Source: Tetrahymena elliotti 4EA (taxonomy: Eukaryota > Ciliophora > Oligohymenophorea > Hymenostomatida > Tetrahymenidae). From it: a stretch of 64,000 bases of DNA. The notes under the pieces were generated by a model. That model worked only from the letters and a program-made list of their open reading frames with translations. It was not told the origin of the DNA and ran no database searches. The position numbers and the translations under genes are program-made. Numbering within the stretch: position 1 is the first letter of the stretch; each line of letters begins with the position of its first letter. The DNA lies in NCBI GenBank assembly GCA_000231825.2, contig JH720318.1, positions 700,539 through 764,538 of the forward strand, in the 5' to 3' direction. Positions 24,184 to 37,228 of the stretch are shown one piece after another.

Positions 24184-27100
24184 ATGCTAAGCTATATGTC
24201 ATCAACCAATAGGATTAGATAGAACTAAGAATGGATTCACCCTGCAAGCATTTAGCTTAATGATTTTGGACCAAATTTAAGTGATAGATTTTCAGATATT
24301 TCATCTCCAAAGATAAACAGTTTTATTTAAGATGAAAATTAAAGTAAGCTTATTAAACATCTTTAAAAATATTTTCATTTAAAAACTATCTTCTTAAACA
24401 AACAGACTCTTTAGACTTTTAAAAAAAGATGACTAGCAAATTTAGTAAAGAAGATCATTAAAAAGTTACAAAGGAGCCAAACTAAAATGAAATATTAGAG
24501 GTTAATGAAGAGTAAATATCTTCTACTTTTAAAGGCTAAAGCAGTAGTAGTAATAATTACACATTTTTAGACAAATAATAATGAAAATAAAAAAAATTTT
24601 TTACAAAAAATATTTCATTTTATGTTAAAATAGAATAAATTAAGGTACTACAAAAGAGTGTTACTCAAAACATCTCTGCTTAAAGAAGATAATCTAGACT
24701 TAATGTTTATGGCAGTTTATATACTGAGAAAGGATAAATGGTTTATAGAACAAAAAAATTAATAAAAAACTTTTTGAAATAAGATAAATAAATTTAATTA
24801 ACTGAGAAAGGTAAGGTTATGCTTTCCATCTTTAAAAGGATTTTTAATTTCATATAAGTTGTAAGAGTATTCACTCGTTCGCATAGCATAACTTAAGAAC
24901 AGGTACAACTAAATTTAATTCTTTATAATAGTTTATTCAAATCTTGTGTTATAAATTGAGTATAGATTCACTTCTTTCTAAGAAAAAAGAAGTTAAATCT
25001 TAATTTAATTTCCCTTTTTTTGCCACATTATTCTTATAAATTACTCCATTATTTTTTTTGAAACAATATTTTATATTCTAAAAATGAAAAGTTAAATAAA
25101 TTATTTTTATTATCTAATAAAAAAAGTTTAATCTAATAAATGATCTCTCTTCTCATAGATTTGATAAATCATCTCTTCATAGATAGAAGTTGATTACTCT
25201 TAATGATATCTACTCATTTTTGTGGTAAGTATTAGATTTTTTTGTGAGTCTTGGTGGATTAAACAAATGTATCTTCAAAAATGGAGTCTCTTTATTACCT
25301 ACTGATTTATTTAATGTTATTTGGATGATGTTTCAACTATTATTCAATTTTTTTACTTTATACTATGCTAGCATATATATTGTATTTGATTTCAGAAGTC
25401 GTCTTTTAGAAATTGATTAAAAAATTAGTAATGCATCTGCTATATACACTTTTAATGTTTATATTCTAATTGTTACTACAATTTTGGATGTTATTAAAGG
25501 ATTTAATACAGCTTTTTACAGAAAAGGTGAAACAATTATTGATAGAAAAGAAATTGCCAAAAATTACTTTGCAGGCAGATTCATTTTTGATTTTGTATCA
25601 CTTTTCAGTGTTGTATTTAGTAGAACTTTTTTCCCTGGAATGAATAAGTCGTTGATGTATCGAATTTAGTTTCTCTTTCTTTGTAAAATCCATAATGTCC
25701 AGCATGTAATGTCAGTCTTTCAAAAAACTTTTATAATGAATGAGAAATATGATAACATAATATCGCTTTTTAAGCTTATGTGCATTCTTTGTATTTCTTC
25801 TCATGTTGGTGCTATTATGTATCATGTAATTAATTATTATTTTAGTTGGCTAGTTAAATTTTATAATAATAAAAAATGCTAATATTATATTTTCAATTAT
25901 CTTCTAAAAATAGTGTCAAGCTTAATTGTAAATTTATTACCTGGGCACGAATGAGACTTGGTTGGATTAAGCAGATATTGTAGAAGAAAACTATTGGGTT
26001 AGATATATTTATAGTTTTTTCTGTTCAGCAGGTACCTTAGTAAACGCAATTGTTTATAATCCTAAAACAACAATTGAAATTGTATACATGACTTTTACTT
26101 TATTAGGAAATTGTTGTATCTTTGGTTATGTTATCAACGAATGTAATAATAAATATTGGCTTTTGTAATTGATAATTAATTAATTTTTTTTTTTGCTATA
26201 AATAGTGGGTAATATTATGGATAATATGGCAAAGAATTAAAAAAACAGCTAGAAAGAATTAAGACTAATAAATTCCTACATGTAAAATAAGAATGTTAAT
26301 AGAGAATTGTAAACTAGAATCAGAAACTACCTTGAATATATGCACAGAGAAGAAAGATAGCTTAATTTAGAGGAGACAAAAGGAGTTATTGAAAAACTTT
26401 CAAGTTAACTCAAAATTGAATTAGTTAAAGAAGTTAATGTTTAATATGTTTCTGTTTTTCACGTTTTAAATAAGATTTTCTCAGAAAAAATTTTACAAAA
26501 ATCCCTTTTTTTAATGAATGACATTAAATTTACTCCAGGTGAAGTTATTTTTTAGGTAAATTAATAATATGTTTCATAGAAGAAATAACATTTTTGTTTT
26601 ATAGGAAGATGAATATGATGACTGTAGCATTTATCTTATTTTAGAAGGATAAGTGAATATTTATCATTCAAATGAGAAAGATGAAGACTATGTTGTATAA
26701 AGCTTAACAAAAGGGTAATGTTTTGGTGAAATAGCATTTTTTACAGGCTAGTCTAGAACTGCCTCTGCAAGAAGTACAGAATTTACCACTCTTATTAAAA
26801 TAGAAAGAAGCTAGTTTATTCAAATGCTTAAGGAGCATTCTTAAGATGATTATGAAACCTTTCAATAAATAAATCATAAAATTTAACAAACTTCAGATTA
26901 CTCTTTGCTTTGTGAAAATAGTACAAAATGTAATTTTATTGCAATCAAATCAACCAATATATAAATGATTATTAAAACAGAAGGGAAATGTTATACTTGT
27001 GGAAGTAAAAACCATATTTCAAAAAGCTGCACTCTTACTCATTTTGAACCTCTTCCAGTAGCTGTAATTATGTCTGAAAACAGATCTTTTTATTAGGATA

Positions 27101-28350
27101 GATCATCCAAATTAAGATTAAACAAAAGTAAATGGAATCCCAGAAGCAATTTCAATTTAATTAAAATGGAAGAAGCAGCTTAAGTAAAATTTACTTTAAT
27201 CTTTAAGTATATATTTTAATTCATTTATTTATTAAAAAATAAGAGAGCAGGAGAAGAGTACAATAGTGTTATTGAAGAGCTCAACATGAATGTATTAGAT
27301 TAAAGTGATTATGAATTAGACTAATCAATAGAATACTAAAACAACTAAGATAATAGATATTAGAATTTAGAGAAATAAAACACAAGAGAAAATTAATTTT
27401 TATTGTTAGGCAGCTAAGAAAATTTTGAAGGTGTATTTACAAAAGGAGAATAAAGAAATTTAAGTTTTAATATAATAAGTAATCAATTTTATGAGTCTAA
27501 AAAAGATAATTAGTAATATTCTAATGGATAATATGATTATCTCAAAGCTGATGGCAAAGAAACCAAAGAATTACATAAAAGAGTAGATACTAATAATAGT
27601 ATTCATAATAAAGAAATACAATATGCAAAAGAAGCTTATTAAAGAAGAGGATCTAAATTTGCTCCTCCATTACAAACCCATACACTAACTTAGATATAAG
27701 AATCACCAGTAGCGACACAGTAAACAAGTTAATAAGCAAGTCCCTTGATAAATATGAATTAAGTTTAGCAGTAATAACATATAAATGCAATGTTCAATGG
27801 TTTAATGGCATAAAATAATAGCTTTTAAGGTTAAAATTACAATATTTAGATTGCATCTCCTAAAAATAACATGCAATTATAAAGAAGTAATAAATAGCAA
27901 GCAACACATAATTATTCAGGAACTTATGTTACTAAAAAACTAATGGGTAAATCTTAATTTCCTTAAGATAGTTACCCAAGGTAAAATACAACTTAAACAA
28001 ATTAACCCAATGCAGCTTATTAACATAACTTTGAGGAGAATAAGATGTAAAACACAAATAATAAGATGAAAGATTCTTACATCAATTTGATTGAATATTT
28101 CAAACAAAACATATCTCTTTAAATTGATTTTATGAGAAATTACAAAAAATACTACCCAGAATGGAATATTTCATATATAGAGCAGAAATTCAAGTAAAAA
28201 CTATCGAATAAAAGTCTAAACGATTCTCTTAAAAACCCTAAATTCAAGAACAATTAGAGTTTAAGCAAAGTTTAATCTAAAAAGACTTAAAAAATATCTC
28301 AAAACTCTCAAAAGTTTCATAAAATAGAGCAACATTTGTTTGAAAACTGA
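24184..28350 (+). CDS. Six-TM cyclic-nucleotide-binding cation channel with CCHC zinc knuckle, paralogue (1178 aa)
   Basis: Exons 24184-24343, 24406-24549, 24634-24902, 25127-25825, 25914-26142, 26206-26555, 26605-27183 and 27244-28350 give 1178 aa. The N-terminus carries FKRIFNFIQVVRVFTRSH and NLINDLS, a pattern I associate with ciliate CNBD channels. S1 to S4 lie in exon 4. The pore exon has YWVRYIYSFCSAGTLVNAIV with no GYG. S6 is followed by a C-linker (RELQTRIRNYLEYMHREE). The CNBD is well preserved (FTPGEVIFQEDEYDDCSIYL; phosphate-binding cassette FGEIAFFTGQSRTASAR), with the Glu and Arg that contact the cyclic nucleotide. The CCHC knuckle CYTCGSKNHISKSC begins at residue 746, before a Q/N-rich tail. 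The intron 24903-25126 (224 nt) is the longest. Start chosen at the first in-frame ATG, 24184; 24199 is also possible. Confidence 0.9.
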
Positions 28351-28772
28351 GTGAATTTCTTTGAATGAGAACTCCTCTTATTTATTTTTGATAATAATTT
28401 TTTAAATAAAAGGAAATATAATAATTTTTATTTGTAAATAATTTATTTAAACAAATAATTTTTCATAAAACAAAAAATATTTATTTATTCAACATTTAAA
28501 TATTATAAAGAGTTGTTTAAATATTCAAAAGATATAAAAGAGATTATTTTATTGTACAATATTTGTAAGTCTATAAAAAAGAAATTATAATTTCAAACTA
28601 AATTTGTATGTAGTATTTATTTAAATATTTGTGTTTCTATTATACTTTAATTTTAAGATTTGGCTTCTTAATAACCAAGCAAATAAGAGATCAATAGAAT
28701 AATAATTTAATTAATATTCAAAAATTATAAGTTGCCAAAATTAGTAAGAATAATTCAAGTAAATAATAAAAA
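28351..28772. other. Intergenic spacer
   Basis: 420 bases of A/T-rich DNA between same-strand genes; nothing supportable. Confidence 0.6.
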
Positions 28773-29720
28773 ATGAAGTCCGAAATTAATAGATTAATTG
28801 TCACAGATAAAGGAATTGAAGTATCTAAAGATTTAAAAAAGGAAATAGATTAAAATGCTCACAAGTCTTAATGGGAGGATTTTTCACCACAAAAAAACAA
28901 AAGAAGTCTTACTCCAGCTAATATAAATCTTCCTTCAGGTTTTTAAGCTTCATTATAATCTAGAAAAAGCATTTAATATATAAGCATGCCTGTAAAATCA
29001 TAATTCGTAATGAATTCGCGCCATCACTCACCTAACTTAAATGCAATTTCTAGCAATAATTTTAGTACAAATTTTGTACCTCTTTCAATTTCATAACATC
29101 ATGATGTCTTTTAAAATGGTTCTCACCTCCATCATTATTATTTAGATGGATAACCAAAATCTAATGTATTTACAAAAAGTCATGAATCTCTTGGCAATTT
29201 AAGTTCCTCAAGTAAACAGCTTACATCTACTTCTGCTATGGCAGTCTAAAATAAAAAAACTTATTAAAATTTAGTCTCGATACAGAGCCTTGGAGGCCTA
29301 AAACTTAACTTAAATAACTTAAATTATCAAAAGGAACTAAATAGCTAAAATGAGTTACAAAAATAGCAAATTTAGCAAGTATAGTAAGAGAGGTTACTCA
29401 AAAAGTACAATGAATGGAATGAATAGTATTTAAAATCAAATGAGCTTATGAAAACAAAATATTATCAAAAATATGAAGATATTTCTAAATTGGGAGATAA
29501 AGAAGATGAAGAAAATTTTTGGAAGTAATGGCATCAAGTAAAATAATCTTTTGATGAATGTTTATAAAGCGCTGAAGAACAAAACTAGCGTTATGAAGAC
29601 AGATTAGTTAGAAAGCTAAATAAAAAGTATAGAAATTCTTTTAAAAATCTTCCTTCTTGTGCTAAAATCAAAAACACTCAATCCAACTTTCAGCTTCCAA
29701 AAATTAAAAAAAATTAGTGA
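28773..29720 (+). CDS. Hypothetical protein (315 aa)
   Basis: Single exon of 315 codons. Not recognised. The N-terminal half is Ser/Asn/His-rich and probably disordered (NAISSNNFSTNFVPLS, GSHLHHYYLDGQ). The C-terminal half is a charged coiled-coil (LNSQNELQKQQIQQVQQER, LLKKYNEWNEQYLKSNELMK) that contains DEENFWKQWHQVKQSFDECL. It ends in a short basic tail. The reading frame is supported by normal amino-acid balance and by Gln at the TAA/TAG codons. It sits between the channel and MORN genes on the same strand with its own spacers. Possible cortical or ciliary component by composition only. Confidence 0.7.
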
Positions 29721-30101
29721 TTTCGGATGATAAACGCGTAATAGATAAATAAAAGGAAGAGATGAAACTTTATTTTTTTTTATATAATTCCTAAACAATT
29801 AAAATATTATAATTATAAAATATAAAATAATTTTGAGTTAGTTCATTTTATAAATATTAATGTACATAAATAGTCTAATTAGATTAACAAATAACGCAAA
29901 TAACTTATATATTTAAACTTTAAATTAGTTAATAGTAGAATTTAGTTGTATATTTTAAACAATAGATACTATTGTTCAGCTTTCTTCAATTTTAATTATT
30001 CATCAAACGTATATCGTTAAATATTTGGGATATTTAATATTTATCATCATTCAATTTACTTAGTCAAAAAATTTTAATTAATATACATTGCATACACAAA
30101 A
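29721..30101. other. Intergenic spacer
   Basis: A/T-rich spacer of about 380 bases with no identifiable feature. Confidence 0.6.
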
Positions 30102-31894
30102 ATGTAGAATCTTCACACTGTTTAAAGTGAGACAGATGAAGCTAATAATGCTTAGATGCTAAGCGAACATTCAGAAAAGCTTATCTAGGAAAAGGAAGAA
30201 ATAATATTTTCTTTTAGAAAGGAATATCTTGTTGATAATAGTGAATAGTATTTAATAGGAATTGCATCTAAAACATATTAAGATGGATCTAAATATGAGG
30301 GATTTATAAAGGATAATAAAAGAAATGGTATTTAATAAATTATTAAATTAAAATCTTTTAACAAGATTTTTAATAAAGGCAAAGGAATCTTTTTTTACTC
30401 AAATGGGGACATTTATGCAGGTAATAAGAATTTTGCATTAAATTTATTTTCAATTCTATTCTTCTAATTGTTAATAGGTTGTTGGTAGAATGATAAATTT
30501 CATGGTAGAGGGTTTTACATCTTTCAAAACGGAGAAAGATATGAGGTATATTTATCATCCTAATAGTAGTTATTAAGCCTATATTAATCAAATAGGGCGA
30601 TCTGCTGAATGGCTTTAAGCATGGAAATGGAAAGTACATTTACTTAAATATGAATATTTTTGAAGGAATGTGGATCAAAGATAAAAAACATGGCAAAGGC
30701 ATAATAAATTACCAACTAACAGGTTTTTTTAATAATTAAAATACAAGAATTAGTATTTATATACTTACATTTACACATATATAGGTGAGTCCTATGACGG
30801 AGAATGGAAGAATAATGAAAGATCAGGGAATGGATCATATAAATATTCAACAGGTATAATTAAAAGCTTTTATACAATACATATTTATTAAAAAATGCCA
30901 AATTTTCTAACAGATAAAATTTGACACTTCAAAAAAATTTGATTTTTTTATCATCAATGATTTTTAATTTATTAATTTTATAAAACATTCAAGGTGATAC
31001 ATACAATGGAGAGTGGGTCAAAGGTAAAAAAGAAGGATTTGGAGAGATGCTTTATGCAAATGGTTCTAAATATACTGGAGAATGGCAGAGAGATAAAATT
31101 AATGGAAAGGGAGTTATGTTTTACAGTTCTAATGAAAAATATGATGGAGAATGGTTATCTAATTATTTATTTCTCATCCTTTTTATTCAAGAGGAATATT
31201 TTTTTTAGGTTTAATGGAAATAAACATGGATAAGGTGTCTATACTTTTTCAGATGGTGGTAGGTATATTGGCACATTTTCTAATGGTCTTCCTGATGGAA
31301 AAGGTGTTAGAGTATTTTTCAATAGTAAGTAACATTTACTCAATTTCTTTATTTTTTAATTTTTTCTTTGAATAATAGATGACAGATATGAAGGTGAATA
31401 TAGAGAAGGAAAATAAAGTGGAAATGGTATCCTTTACTATGAGAATGGTGATACTTACACTGGTAATTGGGTTAATGATGTCTAAGAAGGACAAGGAAAA
31501 ATGAATTACTCAAATGGAGATTTTTATGAAGGATCATGGGTCAATAATAAAAAAGGTTTTGTAATTAATTAACCTATTAAGGCTTAATCCATTTTTTATA
31601 TTTCAATTAGAGGGAAAGGGTAAATATAATTACTACACATACTAAGAAACATATGAAGGAGAATGGGTAGATAATTAAAGATAAGGGTATGGTATATATA
31701 CATGGAGGTATTTTTTTGGATTTTTATCTAAAGATAGATCAGTCTCAAATCATTATTTTTTTATGATTAGTAATGGAGATAAATATAAAGGAGAATGGAG
31801 AAATAATTAGATGAATGGAAATGGAGAAATAGTATTTACCTAAGAGCAAAAAGTAGAAAAAGGAGTATTTTAAAATGGAATGCTAGTTGTCTGA
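30102..31894 (+). CDS. MORN-repeat protein (about 405 aa)
   Basis: MORN repeats form membrane- or cytoskeleton-binding beta ribbons. About 13 repeats follow a short acidic N-terminus, with the usual Y-x-G-x-W...G-x-G pattern: YDGEWKNNERSGNG, YNGEWVKGKKEGFG, YTGEWQRDKINGKG, YEGSWVNNKKEGKG, YKGEWRNNQMNGNG. Exons: 30102-30327, 30367-30420, 30478-30545, 30596-30722, 30785-30853, 30994-31153, 31209-31324, 31379-31555, 31611-31707, 31771-31894. Most introns fall at a comparable position in a repeat, usually phase 1 in the Gly codon. The first junction is doubtful. The family-like reading GKGIFF-YSNGD around 30380-30405 needs one more T in the T6 run at 30391-30396; my model avoids this with a 39-nt intron (30328-30366). 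Likely associated with membranes, basal bodies or cortex; no kinase or other domain is fused. Confidence 0.88.
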
Positions 31895-32886
31895 AATCAA
31901 ATTTAAAAAAGCATTTTTTATGCTTTAAAATAACTTAAAAAATAAAACTTAATAAATTTTGAGACAGAATAATTAATTTTAACTAATTATGATAGATTAA
32001 ATGCATATTATTGAAGCAAAAAAAAAAGTAGTGCTAAACATGTATTTTAACAACTTGAGCAACATTTAAGGAAGAAAGCAAGTAAATAAATTAAAGTTGT
32101 ATTTAAAAACATCTTAAAAAATTTGTAAATATATCTTTATATCAAATAAAATGTATTAATTTAGCCTTGTAATAAATGCTAAAATATTTGCTTGATAGAT
32201 AAATTTAACTATAGCTCAATTATAAGCTTTATTAGATACTTTTAAAAAATATGAAAATATGAAAAAATGAAATAATTTTTTTCTCTTTAATTCATAAATA
32301 GCTATTAATGATTTTTAAAAATAAATAAATTATTTGCCTTCTAAAAATTATAAATTAAAAATGTTTTATTTAATGTATTACTTACTTATTTCTAATACTA
32401 ACTTACTTCAACAAGAATTAAAACAATGAAATCAAAATGATTTATTAAAAATTAGTCAAAAAATCAAAATATTTTTGAAATTCATTATAATATTATTATG
32501 AATTGACATAAATCATTTTTAAAAATTATAAATTTACCGAGATGAGAAATTTTGTTTATTTGTATTATTTATACTATTTTATCATCCCTTTTTAATCATT
32601 TTAAAAAAAATTATATTAATGGTAATTATTTAAATAAAGTGGATCTGCTTCTTAGGTGTTTAATATGACAATATTTAATAGTGTTAATAATTAATAAACA
32701 AATATAATATTTTTTTTCGTGGTGATCAATTAATCAATTAGTCTATCTTAACTGATCACTAAAACTATAATTTTTTTATATAAATAATATATTGTAAATA
32801 TTTAGAAGTGCTATTAAATACAACACAATTTTAATTAAGGAAACAATTAGCTACAAATAAATAAAGTTAGCTTAAATTGTATTTAA
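31895..32886. other. Intergenic spacer
   Basis: About 1 kb, A/T-rich. One hairpin stands out at about 32725-32760 (GTGATCA...TGATCAC arms around an A/T loop). No coding signal. Confidence 0.55.
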
Positions 32887-35800
32887 ATGAATATCTCTTA
32901 AATAGATTAAAAGTAAGAATGAGAATTAACATTTGAGATTATTTTTTTTATAAAAATTCCTATTTTAAAAAATAGTATTATACATAGCATAGATAGAATA
33001 AGGCAAATAATTATTGATTTAGATGATAATATTTAAGATAAATATAGTGAATTTTATCCTAAATCAGATCCGAATTAACAAGCTCTTTAAAATTTAGATG
33101 CTGATGGATTTAATGGGACAGATGGTAAAAATTTAATGGCTACAGGTATCAAATCTTTTGATAGTTTCTTAAAAGATATTCACAACATTTTAGATGTTTA
33201 TAATTTATGTACTAGCTCATTTGCTCAATAATTAGATAAAATTGGTATTTAATAAATATAAATGTTTTGCAAGTAGCTTATGTTGTCACACAGAAAAAGT
33301 ATGATATTTGCTTTAAGAGTCGTTTGTTCGCATTATAAAGTTCCATAAGTTGTTGATGAACGCAAATTTAAAATCCCAACTTATGAAGTTGAAAAAGAAG
33401 TCATTAAAGAAGCTAATGCTAAAAAATACAACTATAAAAAAGTTAAGATATAAAGAGGAACGGTTGATAAAGATTTAGTTGACTTAATTAAAAAACATTT
33501 AATTGATAAACCAGAATTGATTCCAGAATCTATGAAAGCTAAACTTGGTTAAATATATGATCCTCTTCTTAAAGAATATAGAGAAGCTGAGCAAGTGATG
33601 AATGAAACATTATTGAATAAAGATAAATTCTTGAAATTATAAGCCTCTAATTGTGGAAATTTTGTTAGTAATACTCTTAAACAAATAGAAGGGACAGCAA
33701 CGTCATTTTATAATTTTGAATAAATGACTATTTAGAGTAACAAGCACAGAGAAGATCTCAATTCCTTAACCAATGAATTTTATAGTAATATGATCATGGA
33801 AGAATTGAGTAAAGAAATCAAAGATAATTTTGAGGAAAGTACAAGAAAAAGAATGCAAAGTGTTATTATATAAGTCATATAATTTTTGAGAAAATAAAAT
33901 TAAGCATAGTTGCCTTCTGTTTAATGCTAGGTAGATAAAATTTTTAACACTGATTTAAAATATTTATTTTATTACTTTTTTAGACTGAGCTAAATATGGA
34001 AGATATTAATAAGCAAGTTTAGGATGCTGAAAAAGAAGCTAGGGCATGTAGATGGGAGGTATAATATTATTCAAAATAACTTTTTAGTATAAAATGATAT
34101 TTTAATAAAGCTAGAAGCTATTAAATCTAATATTAGAACTTTATCTTTAAAAAATGAAGAACTTCAAAGGGAAGTTGATTATAAAAATAAAAAGATATCA
34201 GAGTAAAACTAATAAATAATTGATCATATATCAACAATAGAGAAATTAAAAAACGAAATAATGTAATTCAATTTTTATGATTTAATTTTGCTAACTTTTA
34301 CATTTATAGATAATTAGACATATAATATGAACTCAAGTTTAAAAAAAAATTACAAGACTTAGAGCAAAATAATAAAAAACTAGAATCTGATTTGAAAAAT
34401 AAATTTAAAGAATAAGAAAATGCTTTGCTTTAAGCTTAAAAAAAGACTTATGCTCATAGTTTTACTTAAACAGGGAAAGTTTTCATAAGTAATGGAGAAA
34501 ATAATCATATCTATGCTTCCTAAAAGCATTACACCCAATTTAAAAGAAGATATAGTCATGATTTATAACTTGAAGGTAGGGTGGATTACTTTTACCTGTT
34601 GCAGAAGATAAAAGATGATCTTGAAAAGCATCCTATGAAACGTAAAAAGTTAAACATACCCTAAGATGTTAATTTAAGAACAGAAAATAGAGCATTCACC
34701 AAAATGCAAAAACAATTATAAATGCTATAAAAAATTAAAGAAGAAGAATAAGAAATTCTTAATCTTAGATAACAGTAATAAGGATTCCCTTAGATTTCTA
34801 GTTAATAAATGATTCAGATAAAAAATCCAAGTACTGCAACCAAAAAGCCAAAAGAGATAAAGGAATTAGAAGTAAAGGGAACTAGCTCTTAATTACTTCC
34901 ATAAGATTAATTAGAATGTCTTCTTAATTAGTATTAATAAACAAAATCACAACTTTAGAGTTAGGAAAGTATATAAATTTAAATGGAATCACGTTAAGCT
35001 ATCAGAAGTAATAGCTCCAAATTAAAATAAACATAAGCAGAAAACTCATCTCCATTAAAATTAGAATAACAATCTCTAGCAAATTAAAAGGTTTCAAATG
35101 CTTTAAATCAAGAATAATAGAAGGCTACTAATAATAAAGAAGTTTATAGATATTTAGAGGAGCTCAAAAAGAGTCAAGGAGAACTTTTTAAAAAATTTTC
35201 TACTGATTAAATAAATGAAATTGAAAATTTTATTATTAGTAAAGAGATGGGAGACAATAATAGTTAAAACCCATAATATGATAATGAGAAAGCTTACTTG
35301 TATGATTAAAATGGAAATGCATAAGAACATTCTGCTTAAGACATTTAGGCATTATTTGATGAGTATAATAAATTAAAACCTTTTTAAGAGCTTGTATAGT
35401 AACTGTAGTGGATATAAAGTGAAGGAGAGAGAGCATATGTAATTGGCATTTTAAATAATTACATATGTAAATTATTAAGGAGAAGAACTTAAATACATAA
35501 AAGAAAACAAACTTATGAATTTAATAATCAATCTCTATCACCTGATTCTTTCAGCTTATCTCCTGAATAGAATTCTGCAAAAAGAAATCTTTCATAAGGA
35601 AAGTTTAAAAATGATAATATTTACAATGAAGAATCCGAAAAAAAAGATGGATTTTAGTCATACAAATAATTCTAGAACAAACTAAAAAATCACTAAACAA
35701 GTTAATCTGTGTAAAAAAATAGATAAAGAAGTTGTTATTCATTCAATAGCCCTTCAAGTGTGAATGTTTATTATAAAAATTTGAATGAATCATCAGGTAA

Positions 35801-36494
35801 CTACGAAAAATTTATGAAAGATTATATACAAAATGAAATTAATCAATCACCAAATAAATAAAAAACTCCAAGAGATAATTAGAATGAATAATCAAGTGAT
35901 TTTAATTCTACAGAAAAATCTTAAAGAAATAGAATTAGAAGATAATACAGCTTAGATAGATGTGAAACTTTAAATCTTCCTGCATTAAATATTATATAAA
36001 AGGCTTAAGAACATTTATAGCAATTTTAATAGTCAGTTATTCTCTAAAATTGTAAAAAAATTCAAAATCGTATTTTAATACAAAAAAAGCTAAAACTGAA
36101 CGATGATATTTCTAAATCAAAAAGTCTAAAAAATATTAAATCTTAAATATCTATTGCTCCTATTAATGAAGAGGAAATCTATAATTTTACTGACTACAAT
36201 GACGAAAACTTCTACTAAATATATAAATAGGTTACTTTAAGTCATGAGTTAATGCTTGAATGTGTTTAAATTTTTTCAAATAGTAGCAAAGGCTAATAAA
36301 GCACTTTTACTAATGAGTAAGCAAAATAATTACTTAAACAGAGTAAATATCCTTTCTAGTCAATACAATAAAATAGAACTAATGGAATTAATAATTTAGA
36401 TTAAACATTTACAATATGGAAAAATCAATTTTAACAGCTACCAAGTTAATTGAAATCATACATTATAAAAAAGATAAAATAAGTTAAAAAATGA
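32887..36494 (+). CDS. Large coiled-coil, Q/N-rich hypothetical protein (1130 aa)
   Basis: Exons 32887-32912, 32976-33930, 33984-34058, 34111-34262 and 34310-36494 join in frame to 1130 aa. The first exon encodes only MNISQIDQ; its donor GTAAGA and the phase-2 join are convincing. The N-terminal 320 residues look helical and folded (FKIPTYEVEKEVIKEANAK, DKDLVDLIKKHLIDKPELIP, LTNEFYSNMIMEELSKEI). A coiled-coil follows (NIRTLSLKNEELQREVDYK, KKLQDLEQNNKKLESDLK). The rest is Q/N/S-rich with scattered charged helices (LDRCETLNLPALNIIQKA near 35950). Not recognised. Size and composition match structural proteins of ciliate basal bodies or axonemes (inference). Confidence 0.75.
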
Positions 36495-37228
36495 ATGTTA
36501 AACTTTAATTAAATTTTAAATTTTTAAATTGTAAAATTAATTCAATAAAAATATGAGTAAAAAAAATCAATTTTCATTCTTATTATCTGAGTTTTTATTT
36601 ACCTGCTTTTCATATTAAAAAATTTATTAGAAAATAACTGAATCATCAAAAAATATAATGTATAAATAAATTAGACATTTTTAAATAATGATTTTTTTTT
36701 AATGAATTTCTTGTTCAAAATTAATAAATTTTGGTCATACATACACACATCGTTGTACTTTTTTAATTTTAAAATAAAAGTAATAAACCAAACTCATTTA
36801 AAAATACATTTTTAGATTCATTTTTCAAGTTTCAAATTGAAATCAGAAATAGAAAACAGTTTAAAGCATAAAAAAATGAATATAATTAATTTTAAAATCT
36901 ATATTTATTTAAATGTTTGAATTTCAATTCTATCAATCTAAAAAAATCTTCAAATTATTTGAAAAAATTAATTAAATTAAAAAAATTTTCATCTCTTCTA
37001 CTTTTTTTAATTTTCAAACTATTATTATTTCAACAGAAATGTGATAATTTAAATGAAGATAAAAAAGAAAAAAGCATATTAAAAAATGAATTTAAAATAC
37101 TTTAAAATATTTCTGAGTAATTAATTTACTTATGAAAATTTTTTAAATAAATAATCATATGATTTGTTAAAAGTACAAATAAATATATTATTTAAATCTT
37201 ATTAACCATCTATTTTTTTTTATCATAT
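36495..37228. other. Intergenic spacer between convergent genes
   Basis: A/T-rich, about 0.73 kb. Frames that stay open here under the one-stop code have low-complexity K/I/F/N composition, so I do not call them genes. Confidence 0.6.

Noticed and set aside
30082..30104. ACACAAAAATG start context as a regulatory element
   Set aside because: It is simply the A-rich context usual before ciliate start codons.
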